Assembly: GCA_030602885.1 (NCBI GenBank)
Contig: JAUVYV010000004.1
Span: forward strand, 1-64,000
Length of the DNA stretch: 64,000 nucleotides
DNA from: Phycisphaerales bacterium
GTDB taxonomy: Bacteria > Planctomycetota > Phycisphaerae > Sedimentisphaerales > Anaerobacaceae
Direction: 5' to 3'
Shown: in pieces, positions 28,601-37,337 of the stretch
How positions within the stretch are numbered: position 1 is the first letter of the stretch
How the letters are laid out: each line of letters opens with the position of its first letter
The notes under the pieces: model-generated
What the model saw: the letters and a program-made list of their open reading frames with translations, nothing else
The model's database searches: none
What the model was told of the DNA's origin: nothing
Made by a program: the position numbers and the translations under genes

Positions 28601-30619
28601 TTATTCGAAGCTTTGGGCAAGTAGTGCGAGGTCTTTGAAGTTGACGACGCCGTCGGCTTGTGAGGGAGCTATGTCCACAGAAGGTTCGTCGCTGAGCCAG
28701 TAGTCCGCGAGGATTGTGAGGTCGCCGATGTTAACGAGACCGTCCCTGTTGAAGTCGGCGGGGATGAACGGCTGTGTTCTTTGGCCGGTGAGAATCAAAG
28801 AATAATACTGCTGACCGTTGGTGAGCGGGCCTTTGTAACCGATACGGACAGTGTATATGCCGGTAAGGGCAGGCGGCTGAATCAGCACCTGCTCAATGTT
28901 GTCGAGGATATTGTCGCCCGTGGCTGCGGGTGCATCAGGGACAGCGGGGTCGAGGATATAGGGATAGTATGTAAAACCGTTGGGGTCGGTGATTTGCAGG
29001 TCGAGGTCGTTGATTAGTCGGGGCGAAGGGTCATCGAGCTCAGAGAGTGCCGAGGCAGGCGGGTCGGTCCAGCAGAGGGTTGCGCGGATGGGGTTTGCGC
29101 CGTCTGAATCGAAGGCGTAAGTGTGGACGGTGTTGACATCGTCGAGGGGCGCTTCGACAATTATGTTCGCATCGGGGAACTCGTTCTGTTCGGCTATAAT
29201 GTCGGCGGCGGCTTTCGTGTTCATAAGACCCCAGCCGAACTTGTAGTCGGGTCCGGCTAACCCGCGGTCGTCGGCGGCGTGGATGATGAGGGCTTTGAGT
29301 GTGCTTGCGCGCATAGCTCGGCCGCCGAAGAGCTTGCGGTAGTAATCGACGAGCAAAACAGCTGCGCCTGCGGCAGCCGGCGATGCCGTACTTGTTCCGC
29401 TGTATGAGGCGTAGCTTGTATCGGAGTCGCTTGTGGGAGAATACACAGTTGTTCCATTTGTGACGATATCAGGTTTGATTCTGCCGTCGTCGGTTGGTCC
29501 CCATCCGCTGAAGGAAGTCATAAAAGCCTTATTCGGGTCTCTAACGCCGGCAGTAACGGCATCGTAAACGGCGCCGACGGTCATGATGTTCTTGGCGGAG
29601 CTTACTATCAGGATAGTGTCGAAACCGCCGTTGTCCCAGCCGTCGTCACAGGGGTCTGTGTCCGGGTCATAGGTCTTTCTCTTCCACATACCGGGTGGGA
29701 TCTTGTAGTAGTGGAAGATTGTTCCCTCCTGGGGGGCCTTGTCGTTTCGATCGTTTCCAGCGGCTTTGAAGGGCAGATAGTAAGGAGCGCTGTAGCAAAG
29801 CTGGTCCCACTGAGCGACCTCGTCGGCGTACAATCCAAAGAAGTCGGACTCGCGCTCGCCCCATGTTCCGTACCAGCGTGGGGGCGAGAAGCTGTACTCC
29901 CAGCCGCACACGTAGCCGTAAGAATGGTTCGACAGATGAATTTTGCCGGGCTCATTCGGATAAGACATGGCACGTGAGGTCATTTCGGACAGGTCATCGT
30001 TCCACTCGTAGGAATCGATGAGCGCATCAGGCGCCATACCCATAGCAGCCGGGTCCAGACCTGCGGCTGCGAGCGTACCGGCAACGTGTGTGGAGTGGTA
30101 ATGGGGGCTTGCGGAGTCCATTACGGCGACACGAGATGTGAATTCCAGGTGGCTGGAGCGGACAGCGCCGGCATCCCAGACGCCGGCGGTGAGGTCGGAG
30201 CCGTTAACGTCGAAGGGCGGGGCGTCTCTCACGAGGTCGGCGGCGATTGAGACGGCGGAATTTTCGTTAAGGGTTTTGTAAACGTAAACCCGCGTACCTT
30301 CTATCGCCATCAGTTCCAAAGTTGTGGTGCTGGTCTGGATTTTGGCGGGCCAGTTCTGCTGTCGGGCAATTTCAAGAGCGGCGGCTTTTCTTTGCTGGCT
30401 TCTCTGTGTCAATTGCTCGACTTGGCCTCTGCGGATGTTTGGGTCGGCGAGGTTTAGTACGGCGGTGGTCCGGGCCAGGAGCAAGGCGGACGAGTTGTGC
30501 AATACAGCCGGAAAAATGAGGATGAATAGGAGCAGGTGAAATGCCCGCAGTACAGTCGGAACGGCTGTTTTTTTTGTTCGAGGACAACTATAAATCGGTA
30601 CTATTTCCAACACCCACAC
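28601..30619 (-). CDS. Secreted subtilisin-like (S8) serine peptidase with dockerin-like C-terminus
   Basis: Up to 672 residues from a GTG start; no clear ribosome site is seen, so the true start may be a little downstream. A hydrophobic signal segment (FHLLLFILIFPAVLHNSS) is at ~27-44. The catalytic triad is visible: Asp in TAGVWDAGAVRSSH (~150), His in YHSTHVAGTLAAAG (~175) and Ser in SGTSTASPAAAGAAVLL (usually GTSMASP). An AAGND oxyanion segment is also present. A beta-sandwich domain resembling the C-terminal part of kp43-like peptidases follows (~490-605). The last ~55 residues are a dockerin-like pair of calcium loops (DFNRDGLVNIGDLTILADYWL ... DGVVNFKDLALLAQSFE), typical of secreted planctomycete proteins. 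No cohesin is seen. Confidence 0.92.
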   Translation of the reverse strand: MWVLEIVPIYSCPRTKKTAVPTVLRAFHLLLFILIFPAVLHNSSALLLARTTAVLNLADPNIRRGQVEQLTQRSQQRKAAALEIARQQNWPAKIQTSTTTLELMAIEGTRVYVYKTLNENSAVSIAADLVRDAPPFDVNGSDLTAGVWDAGAVRSSHLEFTSRVAVMDSASPHYHSTHVAGTLAAAGLDPAAMGMAPDALIDSYEWNDDLSEMTSRAMSYPNEPGKIHLSNHSYGYVCGWEYSFSPPRWYGTWGERESDFFGLYADEVAQWDQLCYSAPYYLPFKAAGNDRNDKAPQEGTIFHYYKIPPGMWKRKTYDPDTDPCDDGWDNGGFDTILIVSSAKNIMTVGAVYDAVTAGVRDPNKAFMTSFSGWGPTDDGRIKPDIVTNGTTVYSPTSDSDTSYASYSGTSTASPAAAGAAVLLVDYYRKLFGGRAMRASTLKALIIHAADDRGLAGPDYKFGWGLMNTKAAADIIAEQNEFPDANIIVEAPLDDVNTVHTYAFDSDGANPIRATLCWTDPPASALSELDDPSPRLINDLDLQITDPNGFTYYPYILDPAVPDAPAATGDNILDNIEQVLIQPPALTGIYTVRIGYKGPLTNGQQYYSLILTGQRTQPFIPADFNRDGLVNIGDLTILADYWLSDEPSVDIAPSQADGVVNFKDLALLAQSFE

Positions 30620-30771
30620 CTCTATTGAGTATCCTGGAGGAACCTTGTGATATTGTACGAAAAAGAGGAGAAAAAATCAAGTCATAAAATTTGTATTTAT
30701 CTGCGGGTTGCCATCGAGCGTGGATAGAGTTAACATAACGGTCGTCTTACAGGGACGAAGGAGTTTTGGAA

Positions 30772-31647
30772 ATGACAGAAGAGCTGATTGGGATAATAGG
30801 AGGTACGGGGCTCGGTGACTCACTCGGTGGGCATATAGAAGAGGCGGAATACCGCGAGGTTGATACGCCCTTCGGCAAGACGAGTGCGAACGTCCTGACG
30901 GGCAGGATAGGAACGAGCAGGATTGCATTTATCAATCGGCACGGCGAGGGACACAGGTTGATGCCAGGTGAGGTGCCGTATGCCGCAAATATATTTGCTC
31001 TGAAGAAGCTGGGCGTTCGTGCGGTAATTGGGGCGGGGGCGGTTGGGTCATTGAAAGAGGAGATAAGGCCGGGGGATTTAGTCTTGGTCGATCAGTTTAT
31101 TGATAAGACGTTTGGGCGTGTAGGTACGTTTTTCGGTGACTACGGTGCGGTGCATTGTGAGATGGCAGAGCCGGTGTGCGGGCGGCTGCGAGAGGTACTT
31201 ACGGATATAGCAAAAGAAACGAAAGTGAAGACCCATTCGACGGGGACATACGTGTGTATGGAGGGGCCGCAGTTTTCGACGCGGGCCGAATCGCTGATGC
31301 ACAGGGCGTGGGGTGGTGATTTGATTGGGATGACGGCGATGCCCGAGGCGAAATTGGCGAGAGAAGCGCAGATGTGCTATTGCCTGGTAGCACTGGTGAG
31401 TGATTATGACTGCTGGAAACCTCACGAGCAGGGCAAAGATAAGCAGAGTCTGCTGCAGGAGATAATCGGCAATCTGCAGAGGGCAACGGACAATTGCCTG
31501 AAGCTGATTGAAGAGGTGCTGACAAGCGAAAAGGAGCTTGTATGTGAGGAATGTGCGTGCAGGAAGACGCTGGAGTTGGCGGTGTGGACGGATGAGAGCG
31601 AGATCAGCGAAATGGAGAAGAAGACCCTGCAGGTGCTTTTTGGATAA
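30772..31647 (+). CDS. mtnP: S-methyl-5'-thioadenosine phosphorylase
   Basis: A 291-residue protein starting at ATG 30772, with AAGGAG eight bases upstream. It cleaves methylthioadenosine with phosphate to adenine and methylthioribose-1-phosphate in methionine salvage. Family segments are LIGIIGGTGLGD, NRHGEGHRLMPGEVPYAANIFALK, GAGAVGSLKEEIRPGDLVLVDQFID, YVCMEGPQFSTRAES and GMTAMPEAKLAREAQMCY...SDYDCW. The C-terminal tail carries a CEECAC cysteine cluster not needed for catalysis. Some members act on other purine nucleosides, so specificity is inferred. Confidence 0.93.
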   Translation: MTEELIGIIGGTGLGDSLGGHIEEAEYREVDTPFGKTSANVLTGRIGTSRIAFINRHGEGHRLMPGEVPYAANIFALKKLGVRAVIGAGAVGSLKEEIRPGDLVLVDQFIDKTFGRVGTFFGDYGAVHCEMAEPVCGRLREVLTDIAKETKVKTHSTGTYVCMEGPQFSTRAESLMHRAWGGDLIGMTAMPEAKLAREAQMCYCLVALVSDYDCWKPHEQGKDKQSLLQEIIGNLQRATDNCLKLIEEVLTSEKELVCEECACRKTLELAVWTDESEISEMEKKTLQVLFG

Positions 31648-31656
31648 GACAGGCTC

Positions 31657-31684
31657 TTGACAGGGCAAAAGCCGCTGTTATACT
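31657..31684 (+). promoter_or_regulatory. Sigma-70-type promoter of the coiled-coil lipoprotein gene
   Basis: TTGACA at 31657-31662 and TATACT at 31679-31684 are separated by 16 bases. The next start codon is at 31743, giving a ~50-base leader. Confidence 0.75.
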
Positions 31685-31742
31685 GCTGTGCAAGTCGTTT
31701 GCGTAACAAAGAATAGAAATGCCTGAGAAAGGACCGTAAAAG

Positions 31743-32105
31743 ATGAAATGGACGAGCTGGGTTGCTGTTTGTCTGTCGGCTGTTGTTTTGGTTTCGCTGA
31801 TTGCCGGCTGTGAGGAAGAAAATCTGTCGGATGTCAGAAAGCACCGTTTGATAGCGGTGGAGAACAAAGAACTTAAGGCGGAGATGGAAAAACTGGACAA
31901 GAAGATCACGAAGCTGGAAGATGATTTGGCCCAGTGCCGGACAGACAGGGATAAGTGGGAAGAGACAGCGACTAAGACGATTCAAGAAAACGTGCGGGGG
32001 ATTCTGGGGCATGCTATGGAAAAGAACGTGCAGCTTCGCGAAGAGAATGTGAAACTGAAGGCAGAAATAGAACAGCTAAAACAACGTGACGAACTACAGC
32101 CGTAG
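31743..32105 (+). CDS. Small coiled-coil lipoprotein
   Basis: A 120-residue protein. The signal peptide ends in a lipobox (VVLVSLIAGC|EEEN). The mature part is almost wholly helical and charged, with leucines in heptad spacing (ENKELKAEMEKLDKKITKLEDDL; NVQLREENVKLKAEIEQLKQ), so it should form a coiled coil on the periplasmic face. It has its own promoter and lies convergent to pyrG. The layout is reminiscent of small Lpp-like structural lipoproteins, but homology is not claimed. Confidence 0.82.
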   Translation: MKWTSWVAVCLSAVVLVSLIAGCEEENLSDVRKHRLIAVENKELKAEMEKLDKKITKLEDDLAQCRTDRDKWEETATKTIQENVRGILGHAMEKNVQLREENVKLKAEIEQLKQRDELQP

Positions 32106-32127
32106 TCGAGACGTTTGCGACAAGCGT

Positions 32128-33903
32128 TCAGCGGTATTGTGAGCAGACTTTGGTCGCAGCAGCAATGCAATCGGGGAGATTTTCTTCAGGGTATCGTTTC
32201 TGTACTGCTGCAGCGACAAGGCCGACGAACATCGGGTGCGGGCGCAGAGGTCTCGATGTGAGGCACGGGTGGGCCTGGGTGCCGATGAAGAACGGATGCG
32301 AGCGGACTTCGAGAATCTGCATAATCGGATATTCGGGCGCTTTTCCTGAGAAGACCATCCCTGCCTTTTCGAGCGTTTCGATGTATCGCGGGTCAACTTC
32401 GTAGCGGTGTCTGAATCGCATTCTGAGGGTGTCGGCTTTACCGAAGAGTCTCCATGCAAGGGTGTCGGGTTTGATTTCGATGTCTCGGCCGCCGAGCCGC
32501 ATATTTCCGCCGAGGCCTTCGATTTTCTTTTGCTCAGGGAGGGTATCGATGACGGGCTCGGCGCAGTCAGGCTCGATTTCGGTGCTGTTGGCGTTTTTAA
32601 GGCCGCAGACGTTTCGTGCGAATTCGAGGACGGCCATCTGGAAACCGAAACAGATTCCGAGATAGGGGAGGTTGTTTTCGCGGGTGTATTTGATGCAGGC
32701 GATTTTCCCTTCCGCGCCGCGGGTGCCGAAGCCGCCGGGAACGATGATACCATCGACGTCGGCGAGGTGGTCGGCAGCGTTGGAGTCGGTAATATCTGTG
32801 GTTTCTATCCATTTTATGTTTACGTTTGCGCCGAGGTGTATTGCGGCGTGTTCGAGGGCGTTGATTATGGAGGCGTAGCTGTCGCGGACGGAGGTGTACT
32901 TGCCGGTGATGCCAATGGTGACATCGCGCCTAGGTGCTTCGATTTTATCGGTGAAATCGGACCATTTGGCACAGCATTTTCTTTCGTGCCGGAGACTGAT
33001 TCGGTCTTCGATTTTCAGCAGACGAGCGACCTCGAAGTCGAGGCCTTTGTCCCTTAGCATTGCCGGTATGGTGTAGATGCTTGCCGAGTCGGGCAAAGAC
33101 ATGACACGTTCAAAGGGGACGTTGCTATAGACGCTGATTTTCTGTCGGACGGTGTCGGTGACGGGGTTGCTGGCCCGGCAGGCGATAATGTCGGGCTGGA
33201 CGCCGAGCTGCATAAGCTGTTTGATACCTAATTGGGCGGCCTTTGATTTCTGCTCGCCTAAAGTTTTTGGTTCGAGTATGTAAGTGAGAGCGACGAAGCA
33301 GGAGCTTTGGGTACCTTCTTCGTAGGCGAGCTCGCGCATTGCCTCGATGAAGTAGGCGTTTTCGAGGTCGCCCACCGTTCCGCCGATTTCGACGAAGATG
33401 ATATCGGCGCCGGTCTGCATGGCGAGGTGTCGCAGCCGCAGCTTTACCTCGCCGGTGACGTGCGGAATCATCTGGACATCACGGCCGAGGTAGTCACCGT
33501 GACGCTCCTTGTTCAAGACGGAGCTGAAGATTTGGCCTGATGTGCAAAAGTTGGCCTTTGAGAGGTCCTGGTCGAGCATTCTTTCGTAAGTGCCGAGGTC
33601 CATGTCGCATTCCATACCGTCGTCGAGGACGAAGACCTCGCCGTGCCGGAAGGGGTTCAGCGTGCCGGAGTCGATATTGAGATACCCTTCGAGTTTTATC
33701 GGCGCTACCTTGAGGCCTTTATCCTGCATCAGTTTTGCCAGGCAGGAGGAAAAGATGCCTTTTCCAAGGCCGCTCATCACCGTACCCATTACGAAGACGT
33801 ACTTTGTCTTGCCCGCCTTGTAGCCTTCGGGAATTGGCGAGAAGAATTCACTGTCGGCCGAAACGCCGCTTACCGATGCTAACAAATCCTTGTCTTTTAC
33901 CAT
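32128..33903 (-). CDS. pyrG: CTP synthase, divergent form
   Basis: A 591-residue protein containing both domains of CTP synthase, which aminates UTP to CTP using glutamine and ATP. The synthetase part has GTVMSGLGKG (usually GGVVSSLGKG), NPFRHGEVFVLDDGMECDMDLGTYERML and EIGGTVGDLEN. The glutaminase part has the nucleophile in LGICFGFQ and ANSTEIEPDC. In the final triad motif, usually QFHPEFTS, the sequence reads QAHPCLTSRP: His is kept but the Glu is replaced by Cys (codon TGC). A ~25-residue N-terminal extension is also present. It is last in a kdsB-unknown-pyrG run. Confidence 0.95.
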   Translation of the reverse strand: MVKDKDLLASVSGVSADSEFFSPIPEGYKAGKTKYVFVMGTVMSGLGKGIFSSCLAKLMQDKGLKVAPIKLEGYLNIDSGTLNPFRHGEVFVLDDGMECDMDLGTYERMLDQDLSKANFCTSGQIFSSVLNKERHGDYLGRDVQMIPHVTGEVKLRLRHLAMQTGADIIFVEIGGTVGDLENAYFIEAMRELAYEEGTQSSCFVALTYILEPKTLGEQKSKAAQLGIKQLMQLGVQPDIIACRASNPVTDTVRQKISVYSNVPFERVMSLPDSASIYTIPAMLRDKGLDFEVARLLKIEDRISLRHERKCCAKWSDFTDKIEAPRRDVTIGITGKYTSVRDSYASIINALEHAAIHLGANVNIKWIETTDITDSNAADHLADVDGIIVPGGFGTRGAEGKIACIKYTRENNLPYLGICFGFQMAVLEFARNVCGLKNANSTEIEPDCAEPVIDTLPEQKKIEGLGGNMRLGGRDIEIKPDTLAWRLFGKADTLRMRFRHRYEVDPRYIETLEKAGMVFSGKAPEYPIMQILEVRSHPFFIGTQAHPCLTSRPLRPHPMFVGLVAAAVQKRYPEENLPDCIAAATKVCSQYR

Positions 33904-33926
33904 ATTCGTTCCTTCTTTTTCCTTGC

Positions 33927-34777
33927 CACAGAAAACACAGAGAATTCAGCCCAAGTAGCTATCCCTAATGCTATAAAACTCTTGTTTGATGTCGCCTATA
34001 TCTATCCCGTAGTTTCTACGAATAACCCCGTTAATATGAAATGCGTTAATCACACAATAATGTTCGAGGTTTTTGCTGGAATCATGTCCGGATTGCCCGG
34101 CTACCTTTGGCATATAGTTTTCGACTAAACTTGTTACGTCCAGATGTACGGCGTTATTGAATTGTAAATAGAGCAAAGGATAGACCTCATCTTTGCATAT
34201 ATCCGGCAACTGGGCTACCAAATTCTTAAATGGGGGCAATTGCTTAACTGACATATCTGAAAACAGAGGTTCCCCTCTCAGATTCTTGAGCGCTTTCTCT
34301 ATTTCCGCCCTAACCGCCCCGTTCGCGGCATCTCGAAATGCTTCCAGAATTTCCACGTTTCCGCACAACGTATCCTTTTCCCAGCAGCGAATTCTCCTTT
34401 TCACAATTGCGTCAGCACCTTTGTCATCGGTACCGTCAGGCACCCTGAGACACCAAAACAGTTTCATTGACAATTCACAAAGGCATCGAAGTAACGCCTT
34501 AGCTGGCATTTCATATTCATCCCGAAGCAAATGCAGCACGGCACAACAATATTCTCTTGCGCTGAGTAGGCAGCTTTCACAAAGCCCATCAATCGAATTA
34601 AAATCGACAATCTTATCACGAATCAAACTACGTGTTTCTTCAAACCAGTTATTGAGTATTGTTTCGATTTGCATTTCGTTTCTGCCAAACAAATCCCTGA
34701 TTCTGGCCCATACTCTCAGGCTAAACTCCTTAAGCCATTTAATTAACATGCTGTTTATCTTCTCTGTGTCCTCTGTG
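33927..34777. repeat. 18-base inverted repeat bracketing the gene inserted between kdsB and pyrG
   Basis: CACAGAAAACACAGAGAA at 33927-33944 and its inverted counterpart at 34760-34777 match at 16 of 18 positions. They lie in the two short gaps on either side of the unknown gene. The phrase 'cacagaggacacagagaa' is familiar to me as a recurrent intergenic repeat in environmental bacterial genomes. Confidence 0.75.
33946..34749 (-). CDS. Unknown helical protein inserted between kdsB and pyrG
   Basis: A 267-residue protein that I do not recognise firmly. It is largely helical and cysteine-rich in the middle (LCESCLLSAREYCCAVLHLLRDEYEMPAKALLRCLCELSMKLFW). The pattern resembles DUF5677-type proteins, where a Glu/Arg-rich helical core is conserved, but this is a weak resemblance. 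No signal peptide is seen; the first ~20 residues are amphipathic. It occupies the space between kdsB and pyrG and is bracketed by an inverted repeat, so it looks like inserted cargo rather than an operon member by function. Confidence 0.65.
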   Translation of the reverse strand: MLIKWLKEFSLRVWARIRDLFGRNEMQIETILNNWFEETRSLIRDKIVDFNSIDGLCESCLLSAREYCCAVLHLLRDEYEMPAKALLRCLCELSMKLFWCLRVPDGTDDKGADAIVKRRIRCWEKDTLCGNVEILEAFRDAANGAVRAEIEKALKNLRGEPLFSDMSVKQLPPFKNLVAQLPDICKDEVYPLLYLQFNNAVHLDVTSLVENYMPKVAGQSGHDSSKNLEHYCVINAFHINGVIRRNYGIDIGDIKQEFYSIRDSYLG

Positions 34778-34796
34778 ATCTCTGCGGCTGAAAAAA

Positions 34797-35543
34797 CTAT
34801 TTGTTTTTGTAACGTTTTACGAACTCGGCGTATTGGGCAGGTGTGTCGATGCCGTCGGCGGTGTGTTTTACCTTTGCGACGAGTATATCGAATCCATTTT
34901 CAATTGCACGGAGCTGCTCGAGCTTCTCGGTTTTTTCCAGCGGCGTCTGCGGCAGGGATGTGATTTTGAGTAAGAAATCTTTGCGGTACGCGTAGATGCC
35001 GAGGTGACGCAGATAATACCCGATATCGCCAACCCCCGCTTTGTCTCGGTCATACGGAATCGGCGACCGCGAAAAGTATATCGCTTTGCCGTTAACATCC
35101 ACTATAACCTTAACGACATTCGGATCAACTACCTGCTGTGCATTCTCAAAATCCGCCACTAATGTCCCCATCGGGGCATCGGGGTTATCAACCAGCAGTC
35201 GGGTGAGCGTATCGATATTCTCCGGGTCGATTTCCGGCTCGTCCGCCTGAAGGTTGACGACGATATCGACGTCAAGGGCTCCTGCCGCCTGGGCTATACG
35301 GTCGGTGCCGGAGGCGCAGTCGGGGCTGGTCATTATGCATTCGGCGCCAAACTGAGAGCAGGCAGCGGCGATTTTCTCATCGTCGGCGGCGATGATTACC
35401 CTGTCGGGAAGTTTTGCAAGGCAGGCACGCTCGTAGGTATGCTGGATGAGGAATTTGCCGCTATCTTTGGCGAGAACTTTAGCGGGGAATCTTGTCGAAG
35501 CATAACGAGCAGGGATAACAGCTATGATTTTTTCATTCGGCAT
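34797..35543 (-). CDS. kdsB: 3-deoxy-manno-octulosonate cytidylyltransferase
   Basis: A 248-residue cytosolic enzyme that activates Kdo with CTP to CMP-Kdo for lipopolysaccharide core synthesis. Motifs: AVIPARYASTRFPAKVLA at the N-terminus (nucleotide binding), CASGTDRIAQAAG, VNLQADEPEIDPENID, YFSRSPIPYDRD and YAYRKDFLLK. The usual QGDEP is QADEP here. A KdsB-PyrG pairing makes biochemical sense because PyrG supplies CTP. Together with the LptD-like protein it implies an LPS-bearing outer membrane. Confidence 0.96.
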   Translation of the reverse strand: MPNEKIIAVIPARYASTRFPAKVLAKDSGKFLIQHTYERACLAKLPDRVIIAADDEKIAAACSQFGAECIMTSPDCASGTDRIAQAAGALDVDIVVNLQADEPEIDPENIDTLTRLLVDNPDAPMGTLVADFENAQQVVDPNVVKVIVDVNGKAIYFSRSPIPYDRDKAGVGDIGYYLRHLGIYAYRKDFLLKITSLPQTPLEKTEKLEQLRAIENGFDILVAKVKHTADGIDTPAQYAEFVKRYKNK

Positions 35544-35685
35544 CGGCAGTAGTTTTTTTTCCAGGCTACTGCATAATCATGTTAGGGGAATTGGAGGGTC
35601 GTGTCAAGAAGGTGATAGAGAGAAAATGGGAAAATGCGGAAAAAGAGTTGCGGGCTGATATGAAGTTTGCCGGAATCAGGTCATG

Positions 35686-36729
35686 TTACGGGGCCAGAAA
35701 CGCATCTGTCTCGCAAGAGGGGACTTCAATGCCCGTGTATGCCCTTGTATTCTGCAGCGTGAAGATATCATCCAGCGAAACCCCCACATGGCGCTGGCGG
35801 ACAAAAGCCACACTGCCGTTGCAGAAGAGCACATTTTGCCCTCGACCGCCGTGGTTTCTGCTGTTGCGCTTCAGCATTTCATCATCAACCTCAACGCTGA
35901 ATCTGCCGGAAAAACTGTCAGGCAGGTTTTCGCTTTCAAAGATCGGGTTGAGGTCTGCGATTACGACCTTTCTGCCACGCATAGCTACCGGCGACTTACT
36001 GCACGTTATTCGCAAGCTATAGGTAACAAAGCTCCTGTCGGGAAAGTCGTTGAGCATCTTTGTGGTGGCAGGCGATATTTGAAGAGTATTCCTGTCTTTT
36101 CTGCCCGGGCAGACAAACTTGTCGGCATCGACGTAGTCATTCTTTACGAGCAGCCACATTCGCCGGGTGTTTGAGTGATTCTCCGGCCCCTGATAGCCGA
36201 GCTTCCACCACGGTGAGTTGGCAGCGGTGGCAACGGCCGGCATGCGATCGCCGTTATCTGCCCTGTAGTTGCTCATACCCTGGAAAATACCGCCTAACTG
36301 AGTCGCACACTTATGCTGCCAATACCTCTGGTGAGCGTAGCTTGAGCCGGCCCTAAAACCGGTTATGAGAACGCTGCCGACTATGATAAAGAGGGCTGCA
36401 GTTGCCAGCCTGCGCGCCAGTTCCGGCCAAAAACCTCTTTTGCGGGCCTTGCGGCCTTGTTCGGCTGCGAGTAGTTTTTCGAGACGGGTCTGGCCGGCCC
36501 GGGCGGCCTGCTTGAAACGCCAAATAGTGCCTTCAGCCAGCTCATCCGGACACGGCTCTGGCGCAATCGAATCGAGAGGGGAAAGGGCCGCTTTTAGCTT
36601 TGCGTGGAGTTCTGAGGCCTGCGGGTTTGCGGATATCAACTCTTGTGCCTGAGCGGTTTGCTGCTCTGAGGTCAGGCCTATTGCGTAGTCGAACAGGAGC
36701 TGCTTTTGCGGGTCTGTTAGCGGCGTCAT
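35686..36729 (-). CDS. Transmembrane anti-sigma factor with pseudopilin/DUF1559-like periplasmic domain
   Basis: A 347-residue protein whose ATG overlaps the sigma-factor stop by four bases. The N-terminal ~100 residues resemble planctomycete anti-sigma domains (LLFDYAIGLTSEQQTAQAQELISANPQASELHAKLK). A single membrane helix follows at ~116-135 (LATAALFIIVGSVLITGF). The C-terminal part looks like the soluble domain of the prepilin-like DUF1559 family: a LGGIFQGMSNYRADNGDRMP segment, a KFVCPGRKD cysteine motif and a terminal GQNVLFCNGSVAFV, comparable to the H-x9-DG signature. It probably holds the sigma factor at the membrane until an envelope signal arrives. Confidence 0.75.
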   Translation of the reverse strand: MTPLTDPQKQLLFDYAIGLTSEQQTAQAQELISANPQASELHAKLKAALSPLDSIAPEPCPDELAEGTIWRFKQAARAGQTRLEKLLAAEQGRKARKRGFWPELARRLATAALFIIVGSVLITGFRAGSSYAHQRYWQHKCATQLGGIFQGMSNYRADNGDRMPAVATAANSPWWKLGYQGPENHSNTRRMWLLVKNDYVDADKFVCPGRKDRNTLQISPATTKMLNDFPDRSFVTYSLRITCSKSPVAMRGRKVVIADLNPIFESENLPDSFSGRFSVEVDDEMLKRNSRNHGGRGQNVLFCNGSVAFVRQRHVGVSLDDIFTLQNTRAYTGIEVPSCETDAFLAP

Positions 36730-37337
36730 TGAGTATTCTTACTCCTTACCGTTGTTTTCCACTCTTTGCCAAACCGGCCAACAGCGGTATGAAGCCGGCT
36801 TTTTACTGTGCCAATAGGTATACTTAAAACCTGGGCCATTTGTTTGTATGAAAACTTGTTAAAATAGGCCATAATCAAAATTTCCCGCAGATTTTCCGGC
36901 ATATCCGCTATAATCCGACGTACGCTCTCAGCGGTCTCATCTCTTTGCAGCTCTTCGTAAGGTCTCTCTTCCTCAGCGGTTAGAACATTCAGAACATCGT
37001 TGAAAGACATCTCCTCAGGACTGGTCATGCTGCCTATCGGCACGGCCGCCGTGCGCTGCATCTTACGAAGGGCGTCTTTGGCCTTGTTCGCTGCTATCGT
37101 GAAAAGCCACGGCCGAAGGGGCCTGGACGGGTCGAAGCTGGCCTGGCTGGTATACAACTGCAGGAACGTCTCCTGGAAAACGTCCTCGACCAGGTCGTGG
37201 CGGTTGAGGAAGTTCCGCAAAAACGCATACAGCCCATTCTTGTAACGGTTTACGAGCTCTCTAAACGCAGCTTCATCGCCTACCGCAGAGCGGCTGAGAA
37301 GTTCCGCGTCACTTAGTTTTGTAAAATCGGGCGCCAT
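36726..37337 (-). CDS. ECF-type RNA polymerase sigma factor
   Basis: A 203-residue sigma-70 family protein with region 2 (LVNRYKNGLYAFLRNFLNRHDLVEDVFQETFLQLY, RPLRPWLFTIAANKAKDALRK) and region 4 (LPENLREIL-like sequence then YFNKFSYKQMAQVLSIPIGTVKSRLHTAVGRF). It starts at ATG 37337. The four-base overlap with the anti-sigma gene indicates translational coupling and stoichiometric production. The target promoters cannot be told. Confidence 0.94.
   Translation of the reverse strand: MAPDFTKLSDAELLSRSAVGDEAAFRELVNRYKNGLYAFLRNFLNRHDLVEDVFQETFLQLYTSQASFDPSRPLRPWLFTIAANKAKDALRKMQRTAAVPIGSMTSPEEMSFNDVLNVLTAEEERPYEELQRDETAESVRRIIADMPENLREILIMAYFNKFSYKQMAQVLSIPIGTVKSRLHTAVGRFGKEWKTTVRSKNTQ

Noticed and set aside
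32407-33057. 216-codon plus-strand frame
   Set aside because: Antisense shadow of pyrG, which is certain on the minus strand.
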